From the NCBI GenBank assembly GCA_033964015.1, contig CM066920.1, forward strand, positions 12,739,912 through 12,803,911: a DNA stretch of 64,000 nt, read 5' to 3'. The position numbers were made by a program, and so were the translations under genes. Below the pieces are notes generated by a model. It was not told where the DNA came from, made no database searches, and saw only the letters and a list, made by a program, of their open reading frames with translations. The DNA is from Scolanthus callimorphus (lineage: Eukaryota > Cnidaria > Anthozoa > Actiniaria > Edwardsiidae). This document shows, in pieces, positions 62,877 to 64,000 of the stretch (positions are counted from its first letter, which is position 1; each line of letters starts with the position of its first letter).

Positions 62877-63262
62877 ACTCTAAATTAGAGCTTCAATCAA
62901 AGCCGTGTGGTTTCACTCGAATCTCGTCGTACTTCTTCTAGCACGAGTGAGCCTGATAGCCGGGCCTCCTCTCCACAGGAGGACCAAGACATGTACGTAC
63001 TGCGGTGCGGACTTGCATTCTGTGGTATATAACAAAGACCTACCACAGAAATCAGATGACATTTGTTAAATTAGAAGGGCCCACGGCTTGTGCAAGATCG
63101 CATCCCGTTGAAAGAACACTGAGCTGCTGACACTGTTTCCCCCCTAAATAAGTAGTACTGTGGTATACCTGTGCAATCGTAAGGCCAGGCTGCATGTGGA
63201 GTTGTTCGATCGCGTTCTACGCAAAAAGGACGCAAAAACCAAGTCGATCGCGACAAATAGTC
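62877..63262. promoter_or_regulatory. Short intergenic region between divergent Kelch genes
   Basis: 386 bp between two start codons on opposite strands, so it must hold both 5' UTRs and probably a shared promoter. A TGGTATATAACA word at 63022 could serve a TATA role for +. No other element was recognised. Confidence 0.5.
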
Positions 63263-64000
63263 ATGGTGGCAAAAAGACTGACCTTCGCGGACCGGAGAGA
63301 AGATGTTTTGAACAAATTGAACGAGTATCGCAGGTCTAGTTGGCTTTGCGACGTGACAATTGTTGCACAAGGGCAAAGCTTTCCAGCACACCGCGCCATT
63401 TTGGCTGCAAGTTGTGAGTTCTTCAGGGCTTCGATGGATGCAGACATGATAGAACAGCAAGATCGTGTTATAGAACTAAGCGTGTTTGAAGCAGATACGG
63501 TAAAGGTAATGTTGAATTTTCTCTACATGGGAGAAATCAAGCTCACTTTGAGTAACGCTCAAGCGGTCCTGATGGCAGCTGACTTTCTGTTACTTAATGA
63601 GCTGCATGAACCTGTCGACAAATTTATGTCAAGGCATGTTGCAGAGCTATCTACTGACTTGCTAATAGCGACGTACCAATTTGCTGTTCAGTATAAGTGT
63701 CAAATGTTAAAACCAGCTGTCCTGAAGATGGTTCATGAACATTTCGAAGAGGCCATAAAGTCTAAGGAGTTTTTAGAACTGAAGCTCGAATCTTTGATGG
63801 AAATAATTTCTAGTGATGATGCAAAAATCTCAAGTGAGGAGGTTGTTTACAGGGCTGTACTAGAATGGGTGAACCACAACAAAGAGAGGAAAGGCTTGTT
63901 TTGCCAGCTGTTGAGACAAGTGCGTCTTTGTTCTTTTGAAGAAGAGTTCCTTCAAAATGTAGTAATGCAAGAAGCCCTTGTGCTTTGTTGTCCTGGATGC
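63263..64000 (+). CDS. BTB-BACK(-Kelch) protein, 3' partial at window end
   Basis: Open from ATG 63263 (MVAKRLTFADRREDVLNKLN) to the last base, 246 codons. BTB about residues 22-125 (LCDVTIVAQGQSFPAHRAIL, ASCEFFRASMDADM, GEIKLTLSNAQAVLMAADF), then BACK (EEVVYRAVLEWVNHNKERKG, EEEFLQNVVMQEAL). Clear paralogue of the two - strand Kelch genes; Kelch repeats are expected beyond the window. Near the end VLCCPGC replaces the paralogues' VSGNPEC, so this copy may be diverging. Confidence 0.92.
   Translation, partial: MVAKRLTFADRREDVLNKLNEYRRSSWLCDVTIVAQGQSFPAHRAILAASCEFFRASMDADMIEQQDRVIELSVFEADTVKVMLNFLYMGEIKLTLSNAQAVLMAADFLLLNELHEPVDKFMSRHVAELSTDLLIATYQFAVQYKCQMLKPAVLKMVHEHFEEAIKSKEFLELKLESLMEIISSDDAKISSEEVVYRAVLEWVNHNKERKGLFCQLLRQVRLCSFEEEFLQNVVMQEALVLCCPGC

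Overview
The window looks like nuclear DNA from an anthozoan cnidarian, probably a stony coral; this is inferred from gene content and repeat style, and no database was searched. It has genes with GT-AG introns, an animal-type anoctamin, intronless BTB-Kelch genes, a tandem MYND zinc-finger gene family, a CR1/L2-type retrotransposon, and dense small TIR elements and minisatellites. Nothing prokaryotic or viral was recognised.

Layout. (1) 2-22773, + strand: the C-terminal half of an anoctamin (TMEM16) gene, ten exons recognised by homology and splice sites. Its 9.3-kb intron 7 holds a long inverted-repeat element with TTAA ends (5074-13897). The left arm of that element is split by a nearly full-length CR1/L2-like retrotransposon, and its centre is a 9-unit, 128-bp array of doubled CRE palindromes with E-boxes. 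(2) 16410-36057, - strand: three tandem copies (A, B, C) of a two-exon gene encoding two MYND fingers, a DUF4470-like domain and a C-terminal domain. Copy A lies antisense inside anoctamin intron 9. Purine-rich minisatellites and a truncated retrotransposon lie around and between the copies. (3) 36058-38396: short tandem repeats and a 133-bp duplication. (4) 38397-50926, - strand: eight exons of an HtrA/Deg-type serine protease with a plant Deg9-like architecture. All three catalytic residues are visible, and the introns carry a GAAA tract, a 1.6-kb minisatellite, a 1.5-kb TIR transposon and a partial exon duplication. The first exon or exons were not found. (5) 50927-56810: gene-poor DNA with several TIR elements. 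(6) 56811-64000: three BTB-BACK-Kelch genes, two on - and a third on + that runs off the window end. An 88-bp tandem repeat is built from the last codons of the second one.

The genes do not form an obvious pathway. The anoctamin would act in membranes as a calcium-regulated scramblase or channel, the Deg-like protein as a protease, the Kelch proteins as likely Cullin-3 adaptors, and the MYND proteins have no known role. A recurring quality issue is that many coding exons are conserved throughout yet carry single-base length changes, mostly in homopolymers (anoctamin exon 5, all three MYND copies, the last protease exon, the retrotransposon). The two complete Kelch genes are clean. Uncorrected assembly indels or pseudogenes could both explain this.
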